Position numbers and translations under genes: made by a program. From Mariniphaga sediminis (GTDB taxonomy: Bacteria > Bacteroidota > Bacteroidia > Bacteroidales > Prolixibacteraceae), in NCBI RefSeq assembly GCF_003573545.1, contig NZ_QWET01000010.1, positions 62,001 to 126,000 on the forward strand: DNA of 64,000 nucleotides, given 5' to 3'. Each line of letters opens with the position of its first letter. Position 1 is the stretch's first letter. This document shows, one piece after another, positions 35,015-43,198 of this stretch. The notes below the pieces were generated by a model. It did not search any database and had not been told where the DNA came from. It was given only the letters and a program-made list of their open reading frames with translations.

Positions 35015-36100
35015 TTACATAGCCGGCCATTTCCCATTTTTAATGGGCTTCATCTCCAGTTCAGCCGGATTTAACACCACATGCTTTATCGTCTTACGGT
35101 TCCAGGTGTAAGTGATATGCACCATTCCGTCAGCTGCCTGAATCACTGCCGGGTAAGAATATTCACCATCGGGGTCCGGATCGTTTTCCAATAAAACGGC
35201 TGCCTGCCAGTTCAATCCATCAGAAGAAACAGCTACATTCAGGACATTCCGGTCGCCCCAAACCTCATCCGGATCGATGTGATTGTAAACCAGCACGTGC
35301 CGTCCATCCTTGAGGGTAACGGCATCGGTTCCGGAATTGGGGTTCGGCAAATCAATAGGTTCCAGCTTACTCCATGTGCGGCCGTTATCTGTTGACCACG
35401 CCGACAGGATTTGCTTGTTTTTGCTGCGGCACAAAATCTGCAGTTTTCCACCCGGGTGTTTTAAAATACTGGGCTGAATGGCTGCCATTTCGGTACCATC
35501 ATTAATGGGTTCGGTACGTTGCCATGTTTTACCCCGGTCGGATGTAAATTCCATATGTACCTGCCAGCCTTCGTGCTCTGTACTGGTGGGACAAATAAGT
35601 TCACCCCCGGGCAGCAACTCCGGCTTGTTTTTTATGGGGCCGTAAATTTCTTCGGGCAACCGCATGCGTCGTGACCATGTTTTTCCGTTGTCGGGAGAAA
35701 TGATAAGCTGCCCCCACCAGTCGCGGGGATTCGGCCCATCCTTGTAAAAAAGAAAAAGTTCATCACCATAGTCAAACAGCACCGGGTTCCAGGTAGGGTG
35801 CCTCAGTTCAGAATGCTGGACACCATCGGCAACTTCAACCGGAGCAGTCCATTTTCCTTTTTCAAACCGGCTGACCCAAATGCCCACATCGGGATGTTTC
35901 TCATGTGTTCCGCCAAACCAGGCAGCCACCAAACCTCCATCGGTTTGGGCGATGGTGGAAGCATGACAACTGGGAAAAGAAACTTCTTCCGGCTTGTAAA
36001 TAAACTCCGACTTTACCACGGCACGATCCCCTTTAAAAGGATTGGATGCCAGAAGACCGGATACAGATATCATAAGTATAATAGAAAGAATTGTTCTCAT
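35015..36100 (-). CDS. Secreted BNR/Asp-box propeller, sialidase-like
   Basis: A 361-residue protein with a signal peptide (ILSIILMISVSGLLAS). Asp boxes SPDNGKTW, TSDRGKTW and STDNGRTW mark a six-bladed propeller of the BNR_2 family. The first blade reads SCHASTIAQTDGGLVAAWFGGTHE, so His replaces the Arg of the F/YRIP motif that binds the carboxylate in true GH33 sialidases. An activity other than sialidase (for example a lyase of the propeller families, or a different exo-glycosidase) is therefore possible. It is related to the N-terminal half of its downstream neighbour. The aldolase and symporter genes upstream would suit uptake and cleavage of a released keto acid. Confidence 0.82.
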   Translation of the reverse strand: MRTILSIILMISVSGLLASNPFKGDRAVVKSEFIYKPEEVSFPSCHASTIAQTDGGLVAAWFGGTHEKHPDVGIWVSRFEKGKWTAPVEVADGVQHSELRHPTWNPVLFDYGDELFLFYKDGPNPRDWWGQLIISPDNGKTWSRRMRLPEEIYGPIKNKPELLPGGELICPTSTEHEGWQVHMEFTSDRGKTWQRTEPINDGTEMAAIQPSILKHPGGKLQILCRSKNKQILSAWSTDNGRTWSKLEPIDLPNPNSGTDAVTLKDGRHVLVYNHIDPDEVWGDRNVLNVAVSSDGLNWQAAVLLENDPDPDGEYSYPAVIQAADGMVHITYTWNRKTIKHVVLNPAELEMKPIKNGKWPAM

Positions 36101-36145
36101 ATTTATTGAATTGATTGATTTGATATTACAGTCAAATTTAAAGAA

Positions 36146-37633
36146 TTATCGTTTTTTATAAAAAAATTTCAGGCTGATAAATCCTAACAGGAAAATCACC
36201 AGCGTTCCGATAACAATAGTCAGGTTACTGTGGAAGGGGCTTCGAAAAGCCAGCAGGCCTCCCTCTGTAAAATAGAGCGGGCTCAGGCTCATCCATACAA
36301 TCACGAGCACACCGGCAATTACGCCGATAACTGCATCCATCCGTCGCACTTTCCGAGAAAGAAAGGCCAGCAGGAACAACCCCAGCATACCGCCGCTGAA
36401 AATAGAAGCCAGCGACCACCAGGCGTCCAGCACACTTTCTACCCCCACCAGGGTCAACGCGATGAGTATGCCCAAAAAACCGATAACCAACGACGAAATA
36501 TACAGTACCGCCATGGATGAACGTTCGTTCGCATTTTTATTGAAGTACCGCTGGTAATAGTCCGTTAAAACAATGGTAGCAGTACTGTTCAGGCTGGTAG
36601 AAATCGTACTCATACCAGCCGCAAAAATGGCGGCAATCAACAGTCCTGTAATCCCTGTTGGCAGGCCATTCACAATAAAATGCGGAAACACTTTGTCGCC
36701 TGCTCCGGGTTCATGCAACTCAGCAGGAAGTAATTCCGGCATGGCCGTGTAGTAGGCATACAATGCGGTTCCGATGTAAAAAAAGATCACGGAAACCGGT
36801 ACATACAAAAGCGAACCGAATAGTGCAGACGATTTGGCCTTTTTATCAGAACTGGTAGCCATGTACCGCTGCACAAAGTTCTGGTCAATGCCATAGTTTT
36901 GCAGGTTAATAAACAGCCCGTAAATAAGTATTACCCAAAATGTGGACTCAGAAAGACTGGCCCCAAAACTTCCGAGGCTGAACTTATTATTGGCAGCAGC
37001 AATTTCGAAAACCTGTCCAGGCCCCTCAGGCATGGAAAAGGTAAGAACGAGGGCCGAAACAATGGCACCGGCAATCAGTACGATTCCCTGAATGGCGTCA
37101 GTCCAGACCACGGCACGAATCCCACCCAGCATGGAGTAAAGCGTAACGGCAATTCCCGTAACAATAATAATGGTACGGATATTAAAACCAAACAATGCGT
37201 TAATTGGCAAAGCCAGTAAAAGCAATATGGCACCGGTTCGCATCAGCTGGGTCAGTAGGTAGCACAACGAGGCGTAAACTCTGGCCCACGTGCCAAAACG
37301 GGTTTCCAGATAATTATACGCCGAGATGCTCCCAATTCCACGGTACAACGGCACAAAAAATTTAACAGCCAGAATGGAGGCAAACGGAATAGAAAAACTG
37401 AAAACCAGTGCATTCCAGTTGGTGGAATAGGCATTGCCCGGCAGCGCCAAAAAGCTGATGCTGCTTACAAACGTGGCAAAAATGGACATACCCACTACCC
37501 ATGCAGGAAGGTTGCCGCCACCTGAAGTAAACTGCCCTGCTGTTTTATTTTTAAAGAAAAAACTGGCTCCAAACAACACGTTCCCAAAAGTTATAAGGAG
37601 AAAAACCACAAGGTCTAAGGTTGGTAATTGCAT
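36146..37633 (-). CDS. SSS-family sodium/solute symporter
   Basis: A 495-residue protein with about 13 helices. SSS features: FTSGGGNLPAWVVGMSIFATFVSSISFL in helices 1-2, AYNYLETRFG, the MLGGIRAVVWTDAIQGIVLIAG stretch with the sodium motif neighbourhood, and FAAGMSTISTSLNSTATIV in the helix 8 region. These carriers use Na+ to import sugars, sialic acids or other acids through the inner membrane. It lies 19 nt after the aldolase gene and 45 nt before the sialidase-like gene, a layout seen in sialic acid and keto-acid loci. The substrate is inferred from that context only. Confidence 0.88.
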   Translation of the reverse strand: MQLPTLDLVVFLLITFGNVLFGASFFFKNKTAGQFTSGGGNLPAWVVGMSIFATFVSSISFLALPGNAYSTNWNALVFSFSIPFASILAVKFFVPLYRGIGSISAYNYLETRFGTWARVYASLCYLLTQLMRTGAILLLLALPINALFGFNIRTIIIVTGIAVTLYSMLGGIRAVVWTDAIQGIVLIAGAIVSALVLTFSMPEGPGQVFEIAAANNKFSLGSFGASLSESTFWVILIYGLFINLQNYGIDQNFVQRYMATSSDKKAKSSALFGSLLYVPVSVIFFYIGTALYAYYTAMPELLPAELHEPGAGDKVFPHFIVNGLPTGITGLLIAAIFAAGMSTISTSLNSTATIVLTDYYQRYFNKNANERSSMAVLYISSLVIGFLGILIALTLVGVESVLDAWWSLASIFSGGMLGLFLLAFLSRKVRRMDAVIGVIAGVLVIVWMSLSPLYFTEGGLLAFRSPFHSNLTIVIGTLVIFLLGFISLKFFYKKR

Positions 37634-37652
37634 AATACTAAGCTATAGAGGT

Positions 37653-38582
37653 TCAGGTAACCACAGATTTACCTATCATTTCTTTTATTTGTTCAACATA
37701 CTTCGCAATAGCATCCCGGTCGGCACCGCTGAACCGCTTCAACGGATGTGCCACATAATCGTTACAGATGTCCATAACCGAAAGGGCAGATTTAATACCT
37801 ACCATAATACGAGAGTTAAATGTACCAACATTATAGATAGTATTATACATTTCCATCACAATTTGCCTAAGAAATTCGATTCGCCGCACATCCTTCTGCA
37901 CTGATGCTTCGTAAAAGTCGACAAAAAGCCGGGGAAACAAATTGGCGCCGCCGGCAATGGCCCCATGTCCTCCCTGCTGAATGGTTTCGGGAAGAAATAT
38001 CTCGGTACCCGCAATAACAGAGAAATCCGGCGAACTGTTAAATGTATCAATCAATGAATAAAGGTACAGCATATCTCCCGAGCTGTCTTTTATTCCCAGT
38101 GCTCCCAACTCTTTGGCATGGTTCACTGTTTCCAGCGACATATGCAGTTTGGTATGCGAAGGCATGTTGTACATTAAAAACGGCAAGGGCAGCCGGGGTA
38201 CCAAATCATCAAGGTAATGCTGCATTTCCAACTGAGAAATGGGGAAATAGTAAGGAGGCGCTATCACCAGCAAATCAGCGCCGGCTTCTTTACTACAGGC
38301 CGCCATTTCTAACGAACCATCAAACGAAGTATCGGTAATTCCCACTAAAACCGGTACTCTTTTATTTATTAAGCTGCAGGCCTTTTTTACAAATTTCTCA
38401 CGCAGACTATAACGTAAGCTGGGCCCTTCGCCTGTTGTTCCCAGTAAAAATATACCATGCACGCCTCCCTTCAGAAGGTGCTCAATAAGTCTTTCCAATC
38501 CATCCTCGTCCAACTCATTGTCATTCACAAGCGGAGTTACTATCGGAGGGATGATCCCGCATAAAGGTTGTTTCATAATCAT
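37653..38582 (-). CDS. DHDPS/N-acetylneuraminate lyase family aldolase
   Basis: A 309-residue class I aldolase. GTTGEG at about residue 49 binds the keto-acid carboxylate. MYNMPSHT has the catalytic Tyr (residue 138), and LGIKDSSGD has the Schiff-base Lys (residue 165). These positions match N-acetylneuraminate lyase and dihydrodipicolinate synthase equally. Being first in an operon with a symporter and sialidase-like proteins, a role in cleaving a 2-keto-3-deoxy acid such as Neu5Ac is more likely than lysine biosynthesis. ATG 38582 and ATG 38576 (MIM) are both possible starts. It is divergent to an AraC regulator. Confidence 0.86.
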   Translation of the reverse strand: MIMKQPLCGIIPPIVTPLVNDNELDEDGLERLIEHLLKGGVHGIFLLGTTGEGPSLRYSLREKFVKKACSLINKRVPVLVGITDTSFDGSLEMAACSKEAGADLLVIAPPYYFPISQLEMQHYLDDLVPRLPLPFLMYNMPSHTKLHMSLETVNHAKELGALGIKDSSGDMLYLYSLIDTFNSSPDFSVIAGTEIFLPETIQQGGHGAIAGGANLFPRLFVDFYEASVQKDVRRIEFLRQIVMEMYNTIYNVGTFNSRIMVGIKSALSVMDICNDYVAHPLKRFSGADRDAIAKYVEQIKEMIGKSVVT

Positions 38583-38760
38583 TTTTCTCTTGAAAATTCA
38601 TCACTCAAATTCTTCCTGATCAGGTTGTTTTTTCCTACTTACAAAAGAAAAGTAATCCGAAGCAAAATGCTTGTCGAAAATTGTTCATTTCACATTAAAT
38701 TTTGACCACTATTACAAAAATATCATTTATATTTACGGTTTTTGGTTAAAATAGAATAAC

Positions 38761-39615
38761 ATGAGATTCGTTTACGAAAAGATTGATGTTTCACACAAGC
38801 ATTCGTTTATAACGCGAAGATTAAAAATGGACCCCGACTCGGATAAGATCCACTCCCATAAGAATTTCGAATTAAACTACATTACATCTGGAGCGGGTCG
38901 CCGGATTGTGGGAAACAACATTTCGAGCTACACCAAAGGCGACCTGGTATTGTTGGGTCCCAATATTTCCCACTGCTGGGAAGTGCTTGAAACCGATAAG
39001 GAAAGCTATGGAGAATGCGTGGTAACCCATTTTTATGAGAACATTATCAGTTCCGACTTTTTTAATATTCCAGAACTGGAAGAGGTTGTTAACATGCTGA
39101 AAGAAGCAGACAGCGGCATCCGTTTTAAAGGTTCAAAAACAAAAAAAGTAGCGGAATCGTTAAAAAAAATGGTGTTTATGGAGGGGTTGGAGCGTTATAT
39201 CGAACTGCTGAAAGTATTTAGCCTGCTTCTCCAGATTGACAACCGCGAATACCTGGCACTTCCTTCGTCGCTGCCAAATAATTATGAAAAAGACAGGAAA
39301 CAAATTGACAAGATTTACGAATATGTCTTTCAAAATGTACAAAACGGAATTAACCTGAACGATGCAGCCAAGCTGGTTTGTATGGAACCCAGTTCCTTTT
39401 GCCGCTATTTCAAAAAGAAAACCAGCCAGACTTTTATGGATTATGTAAAAAGTGTGCGCATTGGCATTGCCGCCCGGATGCTGGCCGAAACCGACAAACA
39501 GATTACCCAGATTTGTTACGAATGCGGGTATAACAACCTGGCCAATTTTAACCATTATTTTAAAGTGGTAATGAAAAAAACACCCTCGGAGTACCGGAAG
39601 GCGTTTCTGCAGTAG
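38761..39615 (+). CDS. AraC-family transcriptional regulator
   Basis: A 284-residue regulator. Residues ~10-100 are a cupin sensor (HSHKNFELNYITSGAGRRIVG, YTKGDLVLLGPNISHCW). Residues ~185-284 form the double helix-turn-helix: LNDAAKLVCMEPSSFCRYFKKKTSQTF and ITQICYECGYNNLANFNHYFK, ending KKTPSEYRK. Such proteins activate sugar genes on binding their inducer. It is divergent to the aldolase operon, whose promoter region (178 bp) it probably controls. It is the only DNA-binding regulator visible in the glycan region; no hybrid two-component or ECF sigma/anti-sigma genes are present. Confidence 0.93.
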   Translation: MRFVYEKIDVSHKHSFITRRLKMDPDSDKIHSHKNFELNYITSGAGRRIVGNNISSYTKGDLVLLGPNISHCWEVLETDKESYGECVVTHFYENIISSDFFNIPELEEVVNMLKEADSGIRFKGSKTKKVAESLKKMVFMEGLERYIELLKVFSLLLQIDNREYLALPSSLPNNYEKDRKQIDKIYEYVFQNVQNGINLNDAAKLVCMEPSSFCRYFKKKTSQTFMDYVKSVRIGIAARMLAETDKQITQICYECGYNNLANFNHYFKVVMKKTPSEYRKAFLQ

Positions 39616-39638
39616 GCCAAATAAAATCAGTTCTTTAT

Positions 39639-39673
39639 TAATCCTAACGGGGCTCAGAACCCCGTCAGGATTA
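39639..39673. terminator. Bidirectional hairpin terminator
   Basis: Arms 39640-39652 and 39660-39672 pair with a single A-C mismatch (core ACGGGG/CCCCGT), a 7-nt loop and one extra outer pair. T-rich sequence follows on the right (ATTTTTGATTTTTA). It separates the araC-type gene from the convergent PHP gene. Confidence 0.75.
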
Positions 39674-39721
39674 GATTTCATATTTTTGATTTTTATTCTA
39701 CAGGAGACAGAAAAAAATCCT

Positions 39722-40819
39722 TTACCTGATTCCAAACGGCTGTGTTCCCATAACAACCTCGCCCGGCCCGAATATCTCAGCCCGAACATATTTTTCAACT
39801 TCAGGGGTTTCTTTCAGTGAAAATGTTGCTCCCCGGTGAACCACTTCCCCTTCTGAAATCCAGCGGACAGAATCCTGGCCGGTTACATTTACTTCAATCA
39901 ACCCTTTTCGGTTGTTTACCGTTATTTCCCTGATTTCCGGCAAAACATGCGCATTGTGCCCCGCAGGCGAATACACATAATAACTGCGGCCTTCCTGCAT
40001 TCCTTTTCGTACCCACGATTCGCTGAGTTCAGGGAGGAGTAAAACATTCCAGTTCCGGCCCAGCGTACTGCTGTGGTGCATATCATCGTTGGAATAGGCC
40101 CACACCGGACGATGGGGCATCAGCCTTGAAAGTACCGCATCGTACGTTTCCCTGTCGCCGGGGTAACGATCGCCCTGGTTGTAGATTTCCATTCCGAAAA
40201 GCTGGTCGTACCGCTGGTAAATATCCACGTACCAGTCGATGTTGTATTTTTCCGGGTTGCGGGTTGTGTAACGGCCCGGGTGGTAAAACATATTCAGTCC
40301 GTTTTTTGCCGCTACCGCATTCAAAGATTCCTCCTCGGTTTCTGTACCATTATGGTCGTTAAAAAAACTGCCGGTATGGTGGTGCCTCGAAAGCTCGTTT
40401 CCCTGAATGGCCAGCATACCCAGTTGCTGCGGGTCGCGGTTTTCATAAACAATTTCATCCTCTTCAAGCCGGTTCTCTTCCAACCGTTCATGCGAAGCAG
40501 AACTTGCCTCCATGTCAGCAAAAGCAGTCCAGGGATAGGTTACTTCGTTGTGATCGGTAATAGCCAGAATTTTATACCCCAGCGCATGGTACTTGTCCAC
40601 CACGGTTTGCGGGTTCATGCGCCCGTCGCTGCGGGTGGTATGCGTATGAAAGTTGGCTTTGTACCGCTGGTGACCGGCCCAGTCTACTTCGGCATACGGG
40701 TTTTGAATATCCCATTTGGGCTGGCAACCCCAAGATCCTAAAAGCAGTAACGATACCATAAATACCGGAAGAAACCTGAAAAATAATTTCATTTGAGAGG
40801 GTGTTTTTTTGTTCGTCAT
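39722..40819 (-). CDS. PHP-domain metallo-phosphoesterase lipoprotein
   Basis: About 365 residues. A signal with lipobox LLGSWGC makes it an exported lipoprotein. ATG 40819 is used; a GTG lies at 40825 and an ATG at 40792. PHP metal motifs are in order: NFHTHTTRSDGR, AITDHNEVTYPW, GNELSRHHHTG, FYHPGR and YSNDDMHH. PHP enzymes hydrolyse phosphoester bonds with three metals. It is last in a transcript with a metallophosphoesterase and a large toroid protein, so it adds another possible phosphate-releasing activity. Its own substrate is unknown. Confidence 0.85.
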   Translation of the reverse strand: MTNKKTPSQMKLFFRFLPVFMVSLLLLGSWGCQPKWDIQNPYAEVDWAGHQRYKANFHTHTTRSDGRMNPQTVVDKYHALGYKILAITDHNEVTYPWTAFADMEASSASHERLEENRLEEDEIVYENRDPQQLGMLAIQGNELSRHHHTGSFFNDHNGTETEEESLNAVAAKNGLNMFYHPGRYTTRNPEKYNIDWYVDIYQRYDQLFGMEIYNQGDRYPGDRETYDAVLSRLMPHRPVWAYSNDDMHHSSTLGRNWNVLLLPELSESWVRKGMQEGRSYYVYSPAGHNAHVLPEIREITVNNRKGLIEVNVTGQDSVRWISEGEVVHRGATFSLKETPEVEKYVRAEIFGPGEVVMGTQPFGIR

Positions 40820-40888
40820 TTCCACTTATTTTAAATTGATTTCAAATCAGTCATATTTCAATGCAATAAAAATTACCGGTGGGTAAAA

Positions 40889-43192
40889 CTAATAAAATTC
40901 AGGTTTTTGAGGTCCGTTATACGGGGCAGCCCCCAGTTGCTTTCCCCTATTTTTTTCAACTGAAATTAAATCAGGATCGTTGGTTTCAGGGGCGTCAATG
41001 AACCCATGGTACCGTCCCATCCAGTAATCCCGGAGAAAGCCAGCCGGTTCCATTACACGGCTTCCGTTTGCTCCACCATCTAAAGCAATGGCGCTCCGGC
41101 TACCCCTTTTTACGCACATCTCACGCGGTGAAATTCTTTTTCTTCCCCTTTCATAAGATGTATAACCCGGTTCTACAAAAAGGTCGTTTCGGTGAGAATT
41201 CCGGTAATTGTGTTCTTTACAATCAAGCACCCATTCACGCAAGTGTTTTACCGCTTTGTCTGCCTCGCAGTCGTTTCCGGTAATGGCTCCGTATACGTAG
41301 TTGAACCATGGAATCTGTTCCATTCGTTTCACTTCCCAGGTACGTTCGAGGCTGCGCAGGTAAACTGACCGCAGTGCCGGATTTTTCACATAGCGCAGCA
41401 AGGTATAATAACTTCTGAAAGCATGTTCATCGTCCCAGGTGGCAATATTTTCCGGCGGAAATACATTCTTCTGGCGAATGGTATTGGTGTGATAATCCCA
41501 CTCAAGCAGTTGCTGCAATCCATCTTCAAATTTCGGATCGCCTGTAAGTGCTATTGCCGTCTCCATAAAGGTGAGCGCTTCGAGGCCGTTAATGCCCCGG
41601 TCGACATACCCGTAAGGCCGGAGCAGGTATTCCGGGTTCCAGCGCCCCCAGCGGGTTGTTTCCCCATCCATATCTTTCAGTACCCAACCACAGTCTATAA
41701 TATAGTTGGCTACTCTCCTCAACAACTCTTTCGCCTCTTCCTTTTCTTTTCCACGGGCAACCAAATCGTGAAAAACAGAGACGGAATAAAACATGGCAAT
41801 CACCTCGTCGCTGGATGTATCGCCTTTCCAAAACCACTTGCCGTCCGGTGTAGGATACCACTTGGCAGGTAACCCGCCCGAGCCGTGCCGGCCCATTTCA
41901 TCCTTGTCGCCGGTAGTTGACCAGATTGCCCGGGCAAAAAAGCCGTCGATTGGGACAATCTTTTCCAGCCACAAAATTGCGTTGAATGATTCTATGGCTT
42001 CCCGTCTGGCCGACTCTTCGCCTGTTACTGCGTATTTGAAGCACATTGCCGCCAGATAGGGAGCCGTGTGGCCGCCGTCATTATCACTGACCTCGCGCAC
42101 CCATTCCCCATTTTTTTGATACAGCAAATGAATAAACCCGAGTCGTTTGTGTCCCCATTCTTCCAGATGGCGTTCGTAATATCCGGCCTTTTTAAGCAGG
42201 GTGTAAGGTTCGTATTTAATAGTCCCCACACCGCCATCAGTGGCAATATAAACAATGCTGTCGGCCACGGCAATATCATTTACTTTATTATCCGGCAGCC
42301 ACAGGTCAGCTCCGAAATAGTGCCATTCATCATTCACCATCCGTACCGCACCTCTCTCCGTTCCAATCCAAAGGTCGCCGTCAAATCCCTGTTCCAGGCA
42401 AGTTGTATTTTCCACGGGCAGCCCGTCACTGCCTTTCATTTCGTAAACAGATGCCCCCCGTAAAACAGCCATTCCGCGATTGGTTGCAATGAACAGCCTG
42501 CTTCCGGCCCCAAGCATATCGCGGGTGTCTCTGGAAGGAAGGGAGCCCCAGTCGGTAAAATCGCCGTTTACCACCTGCCCGTCGAAACAAACAAGTTCTC
42601 CCAAACGGAGAATATAAAGCGTACCGCTGTAAGAGGCGATTCTTTGGATAGGTCCAAGTTCCACCGGATCGGCCAGAAGCTGTGTACCATCTTCCATTAC
42701 CATGGTTACGTTACTAGTACGGTATCCGGTTTCAGGTTTCAGGCTAACAAACGTTCCTTCCTCCAACCGAAAAATCTCGTTGCCGGTAGCTGCATGAACC
42801 GTCTCCCGGTGCATGCAAATATCCACAAACTTCCGGTGGTCCATCTTTTTCCATTCTTCCCCATCAAACATAAACAAACCTTCTTCAGTGGTTACCCACA
42901 ACTTACCACCTGCCGTTTTCAACATTTTGGCCCTGCCGGGAGCAGTATCTGCTTTTTCAAATGTATTCCCGTTCAGAAGAAAAACTTCCTGGTTGAGCAA
43001 GGCATAACAAACACCTTCGTAAACAGCCACGGATGTTACAACAGAGGGGGTAAATATTTTTTCCGAAACCTCCTGAAGGTAAACAACATCCTCCTGCGGT
43101 TTCCACAACCGGTGAGGAGGGTTAAATAAATCCTGTGCCCAAACAGCGTTCAGAAGCACAAAAAAAATCAGACCTGTAACAATTGTTTTCAT
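40889..43192 (-). CDS. Secreted propeller-toroid protein of unknown family (paralogue A)
   Basis: A 767-residue protein with a signal peptide (IVTGLIFFVLLNAVWAQ). Residues ~60-345 carry short propeller repeats like those of two-component sensors (KLWVTTEEGLFMFDGEEW, DLWIGTERGAVRMVNDEW), ending in FGADLWLPDNKV. Residues ~350-740 are helix-rich, as in alpha/alpha-toroid enzymes. Conserved with the paralogue at 45273: SDNDGGHT (~residue 367), KGDTSSDEVI, TTRWGRWNPEY (~514), LDGGANG (~704) and RDYWMGRYHGFI. The acidic and aromatic motifs look like an active site of a glycosidase or lyase, but I know no matching family. It is 6 nt after a metallophosphoesterase gene. Confidence 0.8.
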   Translation of the reverse strand: MKTIVTGLIFFVLLNAVWAQDLFNPPHRLWKPQEDVVYLQEVSEKIFTPSVVTSVAVYEGVCYALLNQEVFLLNGNTFEKADTAPGRAKMLKTAGGKLWVTTEEGLFMFDGEEWKKMDHRKFVDICMHRETVHAATGNEIFRLEEGTFVSLKPETGYRTSNVTMVMEDGTQLLADPVELGPIQRIASYSGTLYILRLGELVCFDGQVVNGDFTDWGSLPSRDTRDMLGAGSRLFIATNRGMAVLRGASVYEMKGSDGLPVENTTCLEQGFDGDLWIGTERGAVRMVNDEWHYFGADLWLPDNKVNDIAVADSIVYIATDGGVGTIKYEPYTLLKKAGYYERHLEEWGHKRLGFIHLLYQKNGEWVREVSDNDGGHTAPYLAAMCFKYAVTGEESARREAIESFNAILWLEKIVPIDGFFARAIWSTTGDKDEMGRHGSGGLPAKWYPTPDGKWFWKGDTSSDEVIAMFYSVSVFHDLVARGKEKEEAKELLRRVANYIIDCGWVLKDMDGETTRWGRWNPEYLLRPYGYVDRGINGLEALTFMETAIALTGDPKFEDGLQQLLEWDYHTNTIRQKNVFPPENIATWDDEHAFRSYYTLLRYVKNPALRSVYLRSLERTWEVKRMEQIPWFNYVYGAITGNDCEADKAVKHLREWVLDCKEHNYRNSHRNDLFVEPGYTSYERGRKRISPREMCVKRGSRSAIALDGGANGSRVMEPAGFLRDYWMGRYHGFIDAPETNDPDLISVEKNRGKQLGAAPYNGPQKPEFY

Positions 43193-43198
43193 TGGTAA

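Noticed and set aside
35015-38582. A certain sialic acid operon
   Set aside because: The layout fits, but the propellers lack the RIP arginine and no ManNAc kinase is present, so I kept the call at family level.
39160-39798. 212-codon minus-strand frame over the AraC gene end
   Set aside because: It crosses the terminator and lies antisense to the helix-turn-helix region; no domain is seen.
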